DNA from: Sphingomonas sp.
GTDB lineage: Bacteria; Pseudomonadota; Alphaproteobacteria; Sphingomonadales; Sphingomonadaceae
Length of the DNA: 52,402 nucleotides
Direction of reading: 5' to 3'
Assembly (NCBI RefSeq): GCF_019749955.1
Contig: NZ_JAIEPC010000047.1
Span: 1 to 52,402 of the forward strand
Translations under genes and position numbers: made by a program
In this document: positions 28,726 through 39,020 of the stretch, one piece after another
How positions within the stretch are numbered: the first letter of the stretch is position 1
Layout: each line of letters begins with the position of its first letter
Notes under the pieces: model-generated
What the model was told of the DNA's origin: nothing
The model's database searches: none
What the model saw: the letters and a program-made list of their open reading frames with translations, nothing else

Positions 28726-29847
28726 GTGAGCGCTGAGAACCAAAGCTTTGAGCATTACAGCACCCTCATCCCCGCCGACTGGCGGCCGATGGTGCGGCGG
28801 ACGCCCGAGCTGAACGAGCCGGAGGTTGCCCCGACGGCCGTCGCGCCGGTGGCGACTGGCCCCAGGCTTCATCTCACCGCCCGGCGTGGCACCGCGGCGC
28901 AGGAGCGCGCACGCGCCAGGGAAATCGTCGCCGTCGCCAAGAGCCGCATCACCGCCGTGTTCGAAGATGTCCGCTTCGGGCGCGGGCTCGACGTTGAGCC
29001 CTTGTGGCCGGTCGTCAGCGGAATCGCCGCGTCGGTGAAGCGCCACCCCGGCGCGGTCCTGAGCGTGATCCGCATCAAAGACCGCGACGACCACGTCTAT
29101 ATGCACTCGATCGCGGTGTGCGGGCTGATGATCAACCTTGCCCGGCGGCTCGGGCTCAATCCCTCGCTCGATCACGATATCGGCCTGGCCGGCCTGCTGC
29201 ATGATGTCGGTGAGGCGATGGTGCCGCCCAGTCTGTTCGCCAAGCCCGGCCCGCTCACCACCAAAGAGGGGCAAATGGCCCGCGGGCATTGCGAGATCGG
29301 CCACCAAATTCTCGCGGAGGGTGAGCAGCTGCCGCCGATCGTGCTCGACGTGGTGCTCCACCATCATGAGCGCGTCGACGGGACCGGCTATCCCGCAGGA
29401 TTAGGTCGCGACCAATTGTCGATCTTCGCGCGGATGGCGGCGATCTGCGATGTCTATGACGCTGTCACCTCGCCGCGCGCGCATAAGTCGGCCTGGTCAT
29501 CGGCCCGCGCGATCGAATGGATGATGAGCGTACCTAACCAGTTCGACCCCCATATCCTGGCGCCCTTCGCGAGCATGATCGGCATTTTTCCGGTCGGAAC
29601 GATGGTCCGGCTGCAGAGCGGGCGGCTCGCAATCGTGCTCGACGACCCCGATGGCGATCCGACAAGGCCACCCGTGTGTCCATTCTTCTGCATCATGACC
29701 CGGTGCTTGCTGCCGTGGCGTTATTCGCCCTCGGCCGTCGATCCCATCGTCGGCATCGAACGCCCTTCGCGCTGGAATTTTCCCGATTGGGAAGCGCTAC
29801 GCGACGCCATTCTGGCCGAATTCGCGGTGCCATCCGCCGACGATTGA
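28726..29847 (+). CDS. HD-GYP domain protein 2, tandem paralogue with HDVGE
   Basis: A 373-residue paralogue of the preceding gene with the same order: N-terminal part (EQ-rich then TARRGTAAQERARAREIVAV), HSIAVCGLMINLARRLG, LLHDVGEAMVPPSLFA, GHCEIGHQILAEG, LHHHERVDGTGYPAG, and the same C-terminal module ending in VGIERPSRW. The usual Lys of HDxGK is Glu here, while the metal ligands and GYP are kept. The Lys change may alter catalysis or turn it into a sensor. GTG 28726 is preferred (AAGG upstream); the frame is open to 28681. Likely a tandem duplication followed by divergence. Confidence 0.9.
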   Translation: MSAENQSFEHYSTLIPADWRPMVRRTPELNEPEVAPTAVAPVATGPRLHLTARRGTAAQERARAREIVAVAKSRITAVFEDVRFGRGLDVEPLWPVVSGIAASVKRHPGAVLSVIRIKDRDDHVYMHSIAVCGLMINLARRLGLNPSLDHDIGLAGLLHDVGEAMVPPSLFAKPGPLTTKEGQMARGHCEIGHQILAEGEQLPPIVLDVVLHHHERVDGTGYPAGLGRDQLSIFARMAAICDVYDAVTSPRAHKSAWSSARAIEWMMSVPNQFDPHILAPFASMIGIFPVGTMVRLQSGRLAIVLDDPDGDPTRPPVCPFFCIMTRCLLPWRYSPSAVDPIVGIERPSRWNFPDWEALRDAILAEFAVPSADD

Positions 29848-29854
29848 CCCGCGA

Positions 29855-31168
<1,314 letters not shown>

Positions 31169-31228
31169 GGCAGGGCTTTCTGGCGGCGGGCGGAATGGCG
31201 CTGCCCCTAGCAGGGCGACGACGGGGGT

Positions 31229-31939
31229 TCAAATCAGTCCCTGCGCGCGCAGGCTGACATGCCCTTGTGTGCCGATGATGATGTGATCGTGGAGCGCAAT
31301 GCCGGGTGCTTTGAGCGCGGCGGCGATCGAGCGCGTCAGCTCGATGTCGGCGCGGCTCGGCGAAGGATCGCCGCCCGGGTGATTGTGGACGAGAATGATC
31401 GCCGCCGAGCCCAGGTCCATCGCCCGCTTCAACACTTGCCGGACATGGACGGCGGCTTCGTCGATCGTCCCTTCGGCGATCAGCTCGTCGCGGATCAGCA
31501 TGTTGCGGGTGTTGAGATGGAGCACGCGCACGCGCTCGATCAAATGATGCGCCATGTCGGCGCGCAGGTAATCGAGCAGCGCCTGCCAATTGCCGATCAC
31601 CGGACGGCTGGCGACATCGGTGCTCAACATCCGCAGCGCGGTCGCCTGCACAATCTTGAGCGCCGCGACGCTGGCCTCGCCCATGCCCTTGACCCGGGTC
31701 AGCTCTTCGGGCGGCGCCGCCATCAGGCCGCCAATGCTGCCGAATTCGGTGAGCAATGCCTTGGCGAGCGGCTTGGTATCGCGACGCGGAATGGCGAGCG
31801 CGAGCAGATATTCGATCAGCTCGTAATCATGCAGTCCGTCGCCGCCATGATCGACCAGCCGCGCTCGCAGCCGCGCGCGATGGCCGTGATAATCGGGTGC
31901 CGCCGAATCGGCCCCGTTCGGATCGGCGGGAACAGTCAT
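31229..31939 (-). CDS. radC: RadC-family JAMM-domain protein
   Basis: A 236-residue RadC protein: N-terminal HhH region (YELIEYLLALAIPRRDTKPLAKALL, VKGMGEASVAALK) and the C-terminal JAMM/MPN+ domain with the zinc motif VHNHPGGDPSPSRADIELT. The historical link to DNA repair has been questioned, and the true function is unsettled. It is divergent from ydbH and upstream of purB. Confidence 0.95.
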   Translation of the reverse strand: MTVPADPNGADSAAPDYHGHRARLRARLVDHGGDGLHDYELIEYLLALAIPRRDTKPLAKALLTEFGSIGGLMAAPPEELTRVKGMGEASVAALKIVQATALRMLSTDVASRPVIGNWQALLDYLRADMAHHLIERVRVLHLNTRNMLIRDELIAEGTIDEAAVHVRQVLKRAMDLGSAAIILVHNHPGGDPSPSRADIELTRSIAAALKAPGIALHDHIIIGTQGHVSLRAQGLI

Positions 31940-32033
31940 GCGGTTCGCGAATTAAGCCCTGTCGGGCGGGGTGGCAATTGCGCGCTGCCCGGGCAGGTCT
32001 ATGGTGGCGCCGCCGAACGGGCTGGGAGTAAGC

Positions 32034-35000
32034 GTGACCGAATCGACCGGGGAGGCAAGGCGCAAGGGTAGGCGTGCGCGCTGGATTGGCGGTTCGCTGG
32101 CCATTTTGGGCCTGGCGGCGGCGGGGCTGTGGCTCGAACGTCGGCCGATCGCAACCCATTTTGTCGACCGGGAACTGGCGCGGCTCCGTGTGCCCGCACG
32201 CTATACCATCGCCGATGTCGGCCTGAAGACGCAGCGGTTGACCAATGTTGTCATCGGCGATCCGGCACAGCCCGATCTGGTGGCCGATTGGGTCGAACTC
32301 ACCACCAATGTTTCGCTGTCGGGTGCCGAGGTGTCGGCGGTGCGCGCGGGGCAGGTGCGGCTGCGGGGGCGACTGGTGGACGGCAAGCTGAAGCTTGGCG
32401 CCGTCGACAAGCTGCTGCCGACTGCCAATGGCAAACCATTCGCGCTGCCGACGATCTGGGTCGATGTCGCCGACGCGCGGTTGCGGCTGGACACGCCCGC
32501 AGGTGTGATCGGCGCGAAGCTCGCCGGGCGCGGGCGGCTCAGCGACGGCTTTGCCGGACAGCTGGCGATCATTGCCGACCGTCTGGACAGTGCTGATTGC
32601 CGCGTCGATCGGCTGGCGGCGTCGCTGGCGGTGCGGATCGCCGATCGCCAGCCGACGCTTGTCGGCCCGGTGCGGGCGGCAACGATGGCCTGCGCGGGCG
32701 TGACGGCGTCGGGCGCTGTGGCCGATGTCGATGCCACCTTGGATGCCCGGCTCGATCGTTGGCGCGGGCGCGGGCGCGTGGCGGTCGACCGGCTGCGGGC
32801 GCCGCAAGGGCAACTTGCCGCGCTGGCCGGGACGCTCGACTTCGATGGCGGACCGCAGCGCACTGCGGGTCGCATGGACCTGCGTTCGGGGCGCGCCGAC
32901 AGTGCCGATGCGCGCGCGACGGCGCTGGGGCTGACGGGGCGCTATCACCTTGGCACGGCGGGCTATGGCTTTGACGGCGCAGCCTCGGCGCAGCGCGCGG
33001 CGCTCGGACCCCGCTGGCTGGCGGCGATTGCGCGCGCGCGGTCGGCGGGTGAGGGCACGCCGGTCGGGCCTTTGCTGGCGAAGGCGGCGGCGGCGACATC
33101 GGCCGCCGCGCGCGATTTCGGCGGCACCGCCGATGTGAAGCTGACCGGCGCGGGCAAGGACTTTGCCCTCACGCTCGCCAACGCCAACGCCACCAGCCGC
33201 AGTGCCGCGCAGGCCACGCTGAGCGGTGGCGACGGCATCGCGATCGACAGCAGCGGGGTTCGCGTCGACGGCTTGCTTGCGCTGACCGGCGGCAGCCTGC
33301 CGAGCGCGGTGCTGCGGCTGTCGCAGGCGGGGCCGCGCGCGCCGATTCGGGGGAGCGGGTTCGTCCGGCCCTATGCAGCGGGCGATGCACGACTCGCGCT
33401 GGGTGACATCGACTTCACCGCCGCCCCCGGCGCCACGCGGATCACGACCAAGGCGGTGCTGAGCGGGCCGATCAGCGACGGCCGCATCGAAAGCGCGCGC
33501 GCGCCGATTGAGGCCTATTGGAACGGGCGCAGCCTGCGCATCAATCCGGGTTGCACAGCGGTGGCATTCGAGTCGTTGCGCGTCGGATCGCTGGCGCTCG
33601 ATGCGACGCAGCTCAAGCTTTGTGCTGAGGGGGATGCACTGGCCCGGCTCGACGGCACCAGGCTGACGGGCGGCGCGCGGCTCGGCGCGACGCAGCTCAG
33701 GGGCAAGCTCGGCGGCAGCGCGCTGCTGCTTGATGCCGCGAGTGCGCGCTATGGCTTCGCCGACAATCGCTTTGCGGCAACCGGCCTCGACGCGCGGCTG
33801 GGTTCGGACGACAAAGTAACCCACATCACCGCAGCGGCATTCAGCGGTGTGGTCGTCAAGCGCGGTGCCTCGGGCGATTTCAGCGGCGCCAGCGGCCAGA
33901 TTGCCCAAGTCCCGCTGCTGCTGAGCGGCGGCACTGGCGGGTGGCGTTTCGACGGCAAGGCGCTGTCGCTCGACGGGGCGTTGCAGGTCGCCGACGCCGA
34001 TGCGGCGCCCCGGTTCTTTCCGCTCGAAAGCCGCGATGTCGCCCTGACGCTCGCCGACAACCGGATCGCCGCAACCGCGACACTCACCACGCCCGCGAAC
34101 GGTTCCACGGTGGCGCGCGTGACACTCGCGCACGACCTCGATAGCGCGAGCGGCCACGCCGATCTCGACGTGCCGGGCCTGCACTTTACCGATGCCTTCC
34201 AGCCCAAGCAGCTCACGCGCTTCACCAAAGGCGTGATCGAGGAAGTGAAGGGCGATGTCGTCGGCAGCGGCCATATCGCCTGGGACGGCGACTCGGTCAC
34301 CAGCAGCGGCACCTTCCGCACGCTCGGCACCGATCTTGCCGCTGCCATCGGCCCGGTCGAAGGGTTGGCGACCGAAATCCACTTCACCGACTTGCTCAAT
34401 TTGGTGACCGCGCCGGGGCAGGAGGTCAAACTCGCGCGCGTCAATCCAGGGGTGCGGGTCGAGGGTGGTGTGATCCGCTACCAGACGCTCGCCGATCAGC
34501 ATGTGCGGATCGAAGGCGGGCGCTGGCCCTTTGCCGGCGGGATGCTGATTCTCGACCCAGCCGAAATCGACCTCGCGGTCAGCGCCGAACGGCGGCTGAC
34601 GTTCCGCCTCGAAGGCGTCGACGCGGCGCAATTCCTCCAGGAACTCGATTTCAAGAATCTGAGCGCGACCGGTACCTTCGACGGGGTGCTGCCGATGATC
34701 TTCGACGCCAAGGGCGGGCGCATCGAAGGCGGCGAACTCAATGTGCGCGAAGGCGGGGGCACCATCGCCTACGTCGGCGAAGTCACCCAGGAGAATCTGG
34801 GTTTCTGGGGCAATACCGCGTTTCAGGCGCTCAAAGCGCTGCGCTACAAGCGGCTGGCGATCGAAATGAATGGCGCGCTCGCGGGTGACATGATCACCGA
34901 AGTGCGCTTCACCGGCGTGAGCCAGGGCGAGGGCGCGAAGAGCAATTTCCTCGTGCGGCGCCTGCAAAAGCTGCCCTTCGTCTTCAATGTCCGGATCCAG

Positions 35001-35147
35001 GCGCCGTTCCGCCAGCTATTCGATCTGTCCGATCCGGGCGCCTTTGCGCGACGGAGCTTGTCAGAACGCGTCGTTGCGCCGAACACCGACGCCACACCCG
35101 TTCAGCCCCGCGCAAGCGAAGCTGTGCCAAAGGGAGAGCCGAAATGA
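32034..35147 (+). CDS. ydbH: YdbH-family AsmA-like intermembrane transport protein
   Basis: A 1037-residue protein with a short cytoplasmic N-terminus, one membrane helix (about residues 17-36, WIGGSLAILGLAAAGLWL) and a long beta-rich periplasmic region, closing with the YdbH C-terminal block (FKNLSATGTFDGVLPMIFD, GGTIAYVGEVTQENLGFWGN, LRYKRLAIEMNGALAGDMIT). YdbH with TamB and YhdP is implicated in moving phospholipid from the inner to the outer membrane. The YnbE and YdbL genes follow directly, as in Enterobacteria. GTG 32034 has GGGAG 6 bp upstream. It is divergent from radC. Confidence 0.9.
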   Translation: MTESTGEARRKGRRARWIGGSLAILGLAAAGLWLERRPIATHFVDRELARLRVPARYTIADVGLKTQRLTNVVIGDPAQPDLVADWVELTTNVSLSGAEVSAVRAGQVRLRGRLVDGKLKLGAVDKLLPTANGKPFALPTIWVDVADARLRLDTPAGVIGAKLAGRGRLSDGFAGQLAIIADRLDSADCRVDRLAASLAVRIADRQPTLVGPVRAATMACAGVTASGAVADVDATLDARLDRWRGRGRVAVDRLRAPQGQLAALAGTLDFDGGPQRTAGRMDLRSGRADSADARATALGLTGRYHLGTAGYGFDGAASAQRAALGPRWLAAIARARSAGEGTPVGPLLAKAAAATSAAARDFGGTADVKLTGAGKDFALTLANANATSRSAAQATLSGGDGIAIDSSGVRVDGLLALTGGSLPSAVLRLSQAGPRAPIRGSGFVRPYAAGDARLALGDIDFTAAPGATRITTKAVLSGPISDGRIESARAPIEAYWNGRSLRINPGCTAVAFESLRVGSLALDATQLKLCAEGDALARLDGTRLTGGARLGATQLRGKLGGSALLLDAASARYGFADNRFAATGLDARLGSDDKVTHITAAAFSGVVVKRGASGDFSGASGQIAQVPLLLSGGTGGWRFDGKALSLDGALQVADADAAPRFFPLESRDVALTLADNRIAATATLTTPANGSTVARVTLAHDLDSASGHADLDVPGLHFTDAFQPKQLTRFTKGVIEEVKGDVVGSGHIAWDGDSVTSSGTFRTLGTDLAAAIGPVEGLATEIHFTDLLNLVTAPGQEVKLARVNPGVRVEGGVIRYQTLADQHVRIEGGRWPFAGGMLILDPAEIDLAVSAERRLTFRLEGVDAAQFLQELDFKNLSATGTFDGVLPMIFDAKGGRIEGGELNVREGGGTIAYVGEVTQENLGFWGNTAFQALKALRYKRLAIEMNGALAGDMITEVRFTGVSQGEGAKSNFLVRRLQKLPFVFNVRIQAPFRQLFDLSDPGAFARRSLSERVVAPNTDATPVQPRASEAVPKGEPK

Positions 35148-35329
35148 AACCTATGCGCGTTGGATTGATGGTGATCGGTTTGGGAACGGGACTTGGCGGT
35201 TGCGTCAATGTCACCGCGCCCGACAAACCGATCGTCATCAACCTCAACATCAATGTGAAGGCCGAGGTCGTGCTGAAGCTCGATCGCGAGGCCAAAAAAG
35301 TGATCGACCAGAATCCAGGGATTTTTTGA
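35144..35329 (+). CDS. ynbE: YnbE-family lipoprotein
   Basis: A 61-residue lipoprotein with signal MKPMRVGLMVIGLGTGLGGC, lipobox Cys20, and mature VTAPDKPIVINLNINVKAEV, the invariant core of YnbE. In E. coli YnbE partners YdbH in a periplasm-spanning bridge for phospholipid transport. The start overlaps the ydbH stop (ATGA), so the two are coupled. Confidence 0.92.
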   Translation: MKPMRVGLMVIGLGTGLGGCVNVTAPDKPIVINLNINVKAEVVLKLDREAKKVIDQNPGIF

Positions 35330-35330
35330 G

Positions 35331-35699
35331 ATGAACAAGGTTCTGATTTCCGCACTCGCCATGTTGGTGGCTGCTGCCCCCGCGATCGCCCAGACCCGCG
35401 ACCCGGCCTATGCCGCAGCGCGTGCCAGCGGGCAGGTCGGCGAACAGCCTGACGGCTATCTCGGCATTGTCGGCGCGGCGACCCCCGAGCTGGAGGCGCT
35501 CGTCAACAGCATCAACATCCAGCGCAAGGCAGCGTACACGCGCGCCGCCCCCGATGGCGCGACGGTCGAGGCGTTCGCCTTGACCTCGGGCTGCAACCTG
35601 ATCCTGAAGACCGTGCCCGGCGAAAAATACCAGGCCCCGGACGGGAGCTGGCACACACGCACCGGCGCCGCACCCGAACGCGATTCGCGCTGCATCTGA
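35331..35699 (+). CDS. ydbL: YdbL-family (DUF1318) periplasmic protein
   Basis: A 122-residue secreted protein with a signal peptide (MNKVLISALAMLVAAAPAIA) and the DUF1318 core DPAYAAARASGQVGEQPDGYLGIV and INIQRKAAYTRAA. YdbL is thought to regulate the YdbH-YnbE interaction. Starts directly after ynbE (TGAG-ATG). The C-terminal tail (CNLILKTVPGEKYQAPDGSW) is longer than in E. coli and resembles a small DUF1318 extension. A terminator hairpin follows. Confidence 0.9.
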   Translation: MNKVLISALAMLVAAAPAIAQTRDPAYAAARASGQVGEQPDGYLGIVGAATPELEALVNSINIQRKAAYTRAAPDGATVEAFALTSGCNLILKTVPGEKYQAPDGSWHTRTGAAPERDSRCI

Positions 35700-35706
35700 C
35701 ACGGCG

Positions 35707-35729
35707 CACGGGGGCGGTTTGCCCCCGTG
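35707..35729 (+). terminator. Terminator-type hairpin after ydbL
   Basis: CACGGGGGC-GGTTT-GCCCCCGTG is a perfect 9-bp stem, 7 bp past the ydbL stop. Only a short T-rich tract follows, so this is a probable rather than certain terminator. Confidence 0.65.
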
Positions 35730-35868
35730 TTGCTCCCTCTGTTGCACTGCGGTTGACTTGGCCAGTCGCGCTTTCTAAACGGGCGCCGCGACGCGAGGCT
35801 CGTGCCTTTGCGTTGCTCAACCGTCGCCCGCATCGTTGCGCGGCGGCGTTTCTTTATCAGGATGGGCT

Positions 35869-36171
35869 GTGAGCTTCGCGTTGGCCGATAACCGCCACAA
35901 CGGACATGACGATCTTGACGCCCGGATTGCGCGCGCGAAGGCCGATGTGTCGGGCGGCGCGGCCAAGCCCGCGAGCGCCGGTAAGGGCTATGCGCAAGGG
36001 TCGCGTGTGCTCGCCGAGTTGATCGGCGCGCCGCTCGGCGGTGGGTTGATCGGCTGGCTGCTCGATAGCTGGCTCGGCACGACGCCGTGGATCATGCTCG
36101 TCCTGCTGGCGCTGTCGGTGGTCGTCGCCTTCCGCAACATCTATCGCATTTCGCAGGAGCGCGCCGAATGA
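35869..36171 (+). CDS. atpI: AtpI/AtpZ-family F0 assembly protein
   Basis: A 100-residue protein with an N-terminal charged part (DDLDARIARAKADVSG) and two membrane helices (LIGAPLGGGLIGWLLDSWLG and TPWIMLVLLALSVVVAF), the pattern of AtpI/AtpZ that precedes F0 genes and assists c-ring assembly or Mg2+ uptake. GTG at 35869 was chosen (CAGGAT upstream). First gene of the F0 operon I-B-E-F'-F. Confidence 0.85.
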   Translation: MSFALADNRHNGHDDLDARIARAKADVSGGAAKPASAGKGYAQGSRVLAELIGAPLGGGLIGWLLDSWLGTTPWIMLVLLALSVVVAFRNIYRISQERAE

Positions 36172-36208
36172 GCTGCGCTCGCCACTTTCGTCAGCAAGGG
36201 TAATCATC

Positions 36209-36985
36209 GTGGCCGGCAGAATTGACCCGATGGAGCAGTTCAAGGTCGAACCCGTGTTCGGCCATATGCAGCTGTTCGGGTACGACATCAGCTTCACCAA
36301 TTCGGCGCTGTATATGGTCGTCGTTGCGGCGTTGCTGTGGCTGTTCATGAGCGGCGGCATGCGCCGCCAGCTCATCCCCGGTCGCTGGCAGGTCGCGGTT
36401 GAAGGCGCGATCAGCTTCATCGACAACATGGTGGTGCAGAACATCGGCAAGGACGGCAAGAAGTTCGCGCCTTATATCTTCACGCTGTTTTTCTTCATCC
36501 TGTTCGCCAATCTGGTGGGCGTGCTGCCGCTCGCGATCGTGCCGGGGTTGCACACGTTCGCGGTCACCAGCCACATTACGGTGACGGCGGTGCTCGCGTT
36601 CCTGTCGTTCGGCATTGTGGTGTTCGTGGGCCTCGCGCGCCACGGGCTCAAGTTCTTCTCGCTGTTCGTGCCGCACGGTGCGCCGGGCTGGCTGATGCCG
36701 GTGATTATCCCGGTTGAGTTCGTGTCGTTCATGGTCCGCCCCTTCTCGCTGGGCTTGCGACTGTTCGTCGCGATGACGGCAGGCCACATCCTGCTCGAAG
36801 TGTTCGGCAGCTTCGTGGTGCAAGGGCTGAACGCCGGTGGCGCGCTCGGCCCGGTGGTGTCGCTGCTCAGCTTCGTGATGATCGTCGGCGTTTCCGCGCT
36901 CGAACTGCTGGTGTGCGCGATCCAGGCCTATGTGTTCGCGCTGCTCACTTCGCTTTACCTTCACGACGCAGTGCATCTGCACTAA
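36209..36985 (+). CDS. atpB: ATP synthase F0 subunit a
   Basis: A 258-residue membrane protein with the F0 a-subunit pattern: MEQFKVEPVFG N-terminus, about five to six helices, and the proton-channel region PVEFVSFMVRPFSLGLRLFVAMTAGH with the essential Arg in SLGLRL. With c subunits it converts the proton gradient into rotation. GTG start 36209 gives MAGRIDPMEQF; Met at 36230 is an alternative. Confidence 0.97.
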   Translation: MAGRIDPMEQFKVEPVFGHMQLFGYDISFTNSALYMVVVAALLWLFMSGGMRRQLIPGRWQVAVEGAISFIDNMVVQNIGKDGKKFAPYIFTLFFFILFANLVGVLPLAIVPGLHTFAVTSHITVTAVLAFLSFGIVVFVGLARHGLKFFSLFVPHGAPGWLMPVIIPVEFVSFMVRPFSLGLRLFVAMTAGHILLEVFGSFVVQGLNAGGALGPVVSLLSFVMIVGVSALELLVCAIQAYVFALLTSLYLHDAVHLH

Positions 36986-37027
36986 GTTTCTGATTTTACA
37001 ACGAATATACCCTAAGGAGTTTTCGAC

Positions 37028-37258
37028 ATGACTGATCTTGGTGCAATGTACATCGGTGCCGGCCTGGCAGCGATCGGTATCGGCCTCGCCGCGCTCGGCG
37101 TGGGCAATGTGTTCGGTTCGTTCCTTGAAGGCGCGCTGCGCAATCCGGGTGCGGCAGACGGCCAGCAGGGCCGGTTGTTCATCGGCTTTGCGGCGTCGGA
37201 ACTGCTGGGCCTGATCGCGTTCGTCGTCGCGATCCTGATCCTCTTCGTCGTCAAGTAA
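37028..37258 (+). CDS. atpE: ATP synthase F0 subunit c
   Basis: A 76-residue two-helix proteolipid. The polar loop is RNP (residues 38-40) and the proton-binding carboxylate is Glu58 in FAASELLGLIAF. An AAGGAG ribosome site lies 10 bp upstream, matching the high expression needed for a c-ring. Confidence 0.97.
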   Translation: MTDLGAMYIGAGLAAIGIGLAALGVGNVFGSFLEGALRNPGAADGQQGRLFIGFAASELLGLIAFVVAILILFVVK

Positions 37259-37273
37259 GAAGGCTTACCCGCC

Positions 37274-37768
37274 ATGCCGCAGCTATCCCAGATCGCGGAG
37301 ATCTACGCATCGCAGCTGTTCTGGCTCGCGATCGTATTTGCCCTGATCTATTTCGGGATCGGCAAGTCGATGGTGCCCAAGATCGAGCGGACGATCGATG
37401 ATCGTAACGCCCGCATCGACGGCGACATCGACGCGGCGGCGCGGGCGAAGGCCAATGCCGCTGAGCTCGAGACCAGCTATCAGGCCGGGCTCGACACCGC
37501 GCGCCACCAGGCGCAGGCGGCAATGGCCGATGCCAAGACGCGCGCAATGGCAGCAGCCGAATCGCGCACCAAGCAGGGCGATACCGATGCGCACGCGCGT
37601 ATCGACGCGGCCATGGGGCAGATCGAGGTGGCACGCACCCGCGCGCTTGCCGAAGTTGAGGCGACCACGGCCGATGCCGTCGAGGCCATCGTCGCCAAGC
37701 TGTCGGGCGTGGCGGTTGATCGCGCGGCGATTGAAACTCACGTAAAGGCGGCGCTGGCGCATGGCTAA
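37274..37768 (+). CDS. ATP synthase F0 subunit b'
   Basis: A 164-residue protein with one N-terminal membrane helix (FWLAIVFALIYFGIGKSMVP) and a long Ala/charged coiled coil, matching the b' (AtpF2/AtpG) subunit of alphaproteobacteria, which have two different b subunits in the peripheral stalk. It begins 15 bp after atpE and overlaps atpF by 8 bp. Confidence 0.93.
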   Translation: MPQLSQIAEIYASQLFWLAIVFALIYFGIGKSMVPKIERTIDDRNARIDGDIDAAARAKANAAELETSYQAGLDTARHQAQAAMADAKTRAMAAAESRTKQGDTDAHARIDAAMGQIEVARTRALAEVEATTADAVEAIVAKLSGVAVDRAAIETHVKAALAHG

Positions 37769-38315
37769 TCACCCGACCGAAGGCCTGACAACGTCGACCG
37801 GCACTGTCGAACTGCACGCCGAGCCGTCGTTCCTCGGCGTAGGCGCGCCAGGCTTCGTCGCCCTGTCGATGCTGGTCGTGATCGGCATCATCCTGTGGGC
37901 GCGGGTGCCCGCGATGATCGGCAAGGCGCTCGATGCACGGATCGACACGATCCGGCGTCGGCTCGACGAAGCGAGTGCGCTGAAGACCGAGGCCGAAGCG
38001 CTGCTCGCCTCGGCCAAGGCTCAGACGGCTTCGAGTGCCGGTGACGCCGCTGCGATCATCGCGCAGGCTGAAACCGAAGCCAAGGCGATGCTCGCCAAGG
38101 CCGAAGCCGATGCAAGCGAGCTTGTCGCGCGCCGCACCAAAATGGCCGAGGACAAGATCGCCGCCGCTGAACGCGCCGCAATTGCCGATGTTCGCGCGGT
38201 CGCCGCACAGGCCGCCGCTGCCGCAGCCGGTGCCTTGATCGCCGAACGCCACGGCGCCGATGCTGATCGCGCGCTGATCGACCGCACGATTTCCGGGCTT
38301 TCGCGCCCGAATTGA
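37761..38315 (+). CDS. atpF: ATP synthase F0 subunit b
   Basis: A 184-residue protein with one membrane helix (FVALSMLVVIGIILWARVP) and a long Ala-rich coiled coil (EAEALLASAKAQTASSAGDA), the classic b-subunit arrangement of the peripheral stalk. Last gene of the F0 operon; the F1 genes are not here, as is usual in alphaproteobacteria. Confidence 0.95.
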   Translation: MANHPTEGLTTSTGTVELHAEPSFLGVGAPGFVALSMLVVIGIILWARVPAMIGKALDARIDTIRRRLDEASALKTEAEALLASAKAQTASSAGDAAAIIAQAETEAKAMLAKAEADASELVARRTKMAEDKIAAAERAAIADVRAVAAQAAAAAAGALIAERHGADADRALIDRTISGLSRPN

Positions 38316-38410
38316 TGCGGCCCGGCGCAATTGCGCTAGCTTTGGTTCCCAAAATCGGGTGTGATCGTTGCGCGGTCGAGCATTGGCCGTGCCATGTTCC
38401 GAGGTTTTGT

Positions 38411-38728
38411 ATGAAGCTTATCGCCCTTGCCGCGTCGCTGACGCTTGTCGCCACCCCCGCATTCGCTCAGACGGCGCCCGCGCCCGCGCCTGCTACCGCA
38501 CCTACCGCCGCCGCCAAGTTCGGCGTCGACACGCCGATCGAAACGCTCGTCGCCGATGAAAAGGCCAAGGCTGTCCTGCAGGAGGTGCTCGGCGCCGACA
38601 TCACGCAGAACCCCTTCTATGACCAGATCAAGGCAATGAGCTTCGCGCAGGTGCAACCGCTGTCGCAAGGTCAGATCACTGACGAAACGATGAAGAAGCT
38701 CGCCGAAGGCCTCGCTGCCATCAAGTGA
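38411..38728 (+). CDS. Secreted hypothetical protein, 105 aa
   Basis: A signal peptide (MKLIALAASLTLVATPAFA), an Ala/Pro linker (APAPATAPTA), and a helical segment GVDTPIETLVADEKAKAVLQEVLGADITQNPFYDQI. The pattern resembles small secreted proteins found in sphingomonads; no function is known. ATG 38411 follows TTTTGT without a strong ribosome site. A strong intrinsic terminator lies immediately downstream. Confidence 0.72.
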   Translation: MKLIALAASLTLVATPAFAQTAPAPAPATAPTAAAKFGVDTPIETLVADEKAKAVLQEVLGADITQNPFYDQIKAMSFAQVQPLSQGQITDETMKKLAEGLAAIK

Positions 38729-38743
38729 GTTGCTGACGATTGA

Positions 38744-38794
38744 GCCGCGCGCCGACTCCGCTCCACGGCGGCGTCGGCGCGCGGCGTTTTTTTT
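38744..38794 (+). terminator. Strong intrinsic terminator
   Basis: A 13-bp perfect stem GCCGCGCGCCGAC (38744-38756) and GTCGGCGCGCGGC (38773-38785), followed after one G by eight Ts (38787-38794). This is a textbook Rho-independent terminator for the preceding gene. Confidence 0.9.
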
Positions 38795-38824
38795 GGACAT
38801 CGGGTCGTCGGCGTTTACGAGCAG

Positions 38825-38968
38825 CTACCTTTTGCCTTCGTACACAAACCCGACCTTAACGATTTCCGCGCGCGCCGGGAAGTTGGGATCGCTGTTGGCG
38901 ACATGGTCGGTCACCAGCAGGGCGCCACCGGGCCTGAGCCAAGCGAATAGCGTGCCCGCGACGCCCCC
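38825..38968 (-). pseudogene. Remnant of a SAM methyltransferase C-terminus
   Basis: In one minus-strand frame, without an ATG and after an upstream stop, the translation reads LFAWLRPGGALLVTDHVAN and ends GFVYEGKR. This matches the final beta-strand region of class I methyltransferases (L-L-PGG-L-V-DH... GF-L-EG), but the rest of the gene is missing. It probably is a decaying gene fragment rather than a working ORF. Confidence 0.45.
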
Positions 38969-39020
38969 TCGGCCAGCGCGCGATGTTGCCGCGCCGCCTT
39001 CGCGCGCTTAAATCGCCCGG

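Noticed and set aside
31827..34967. 1046-codon minus-strand open frame opposite ydbH
   Set aside because: Mirror of the ydbH coding sequence with biased Arg/Ala/Gly composition and no motifs; ydbH has clear N- and C-terminal family features and operon partners.
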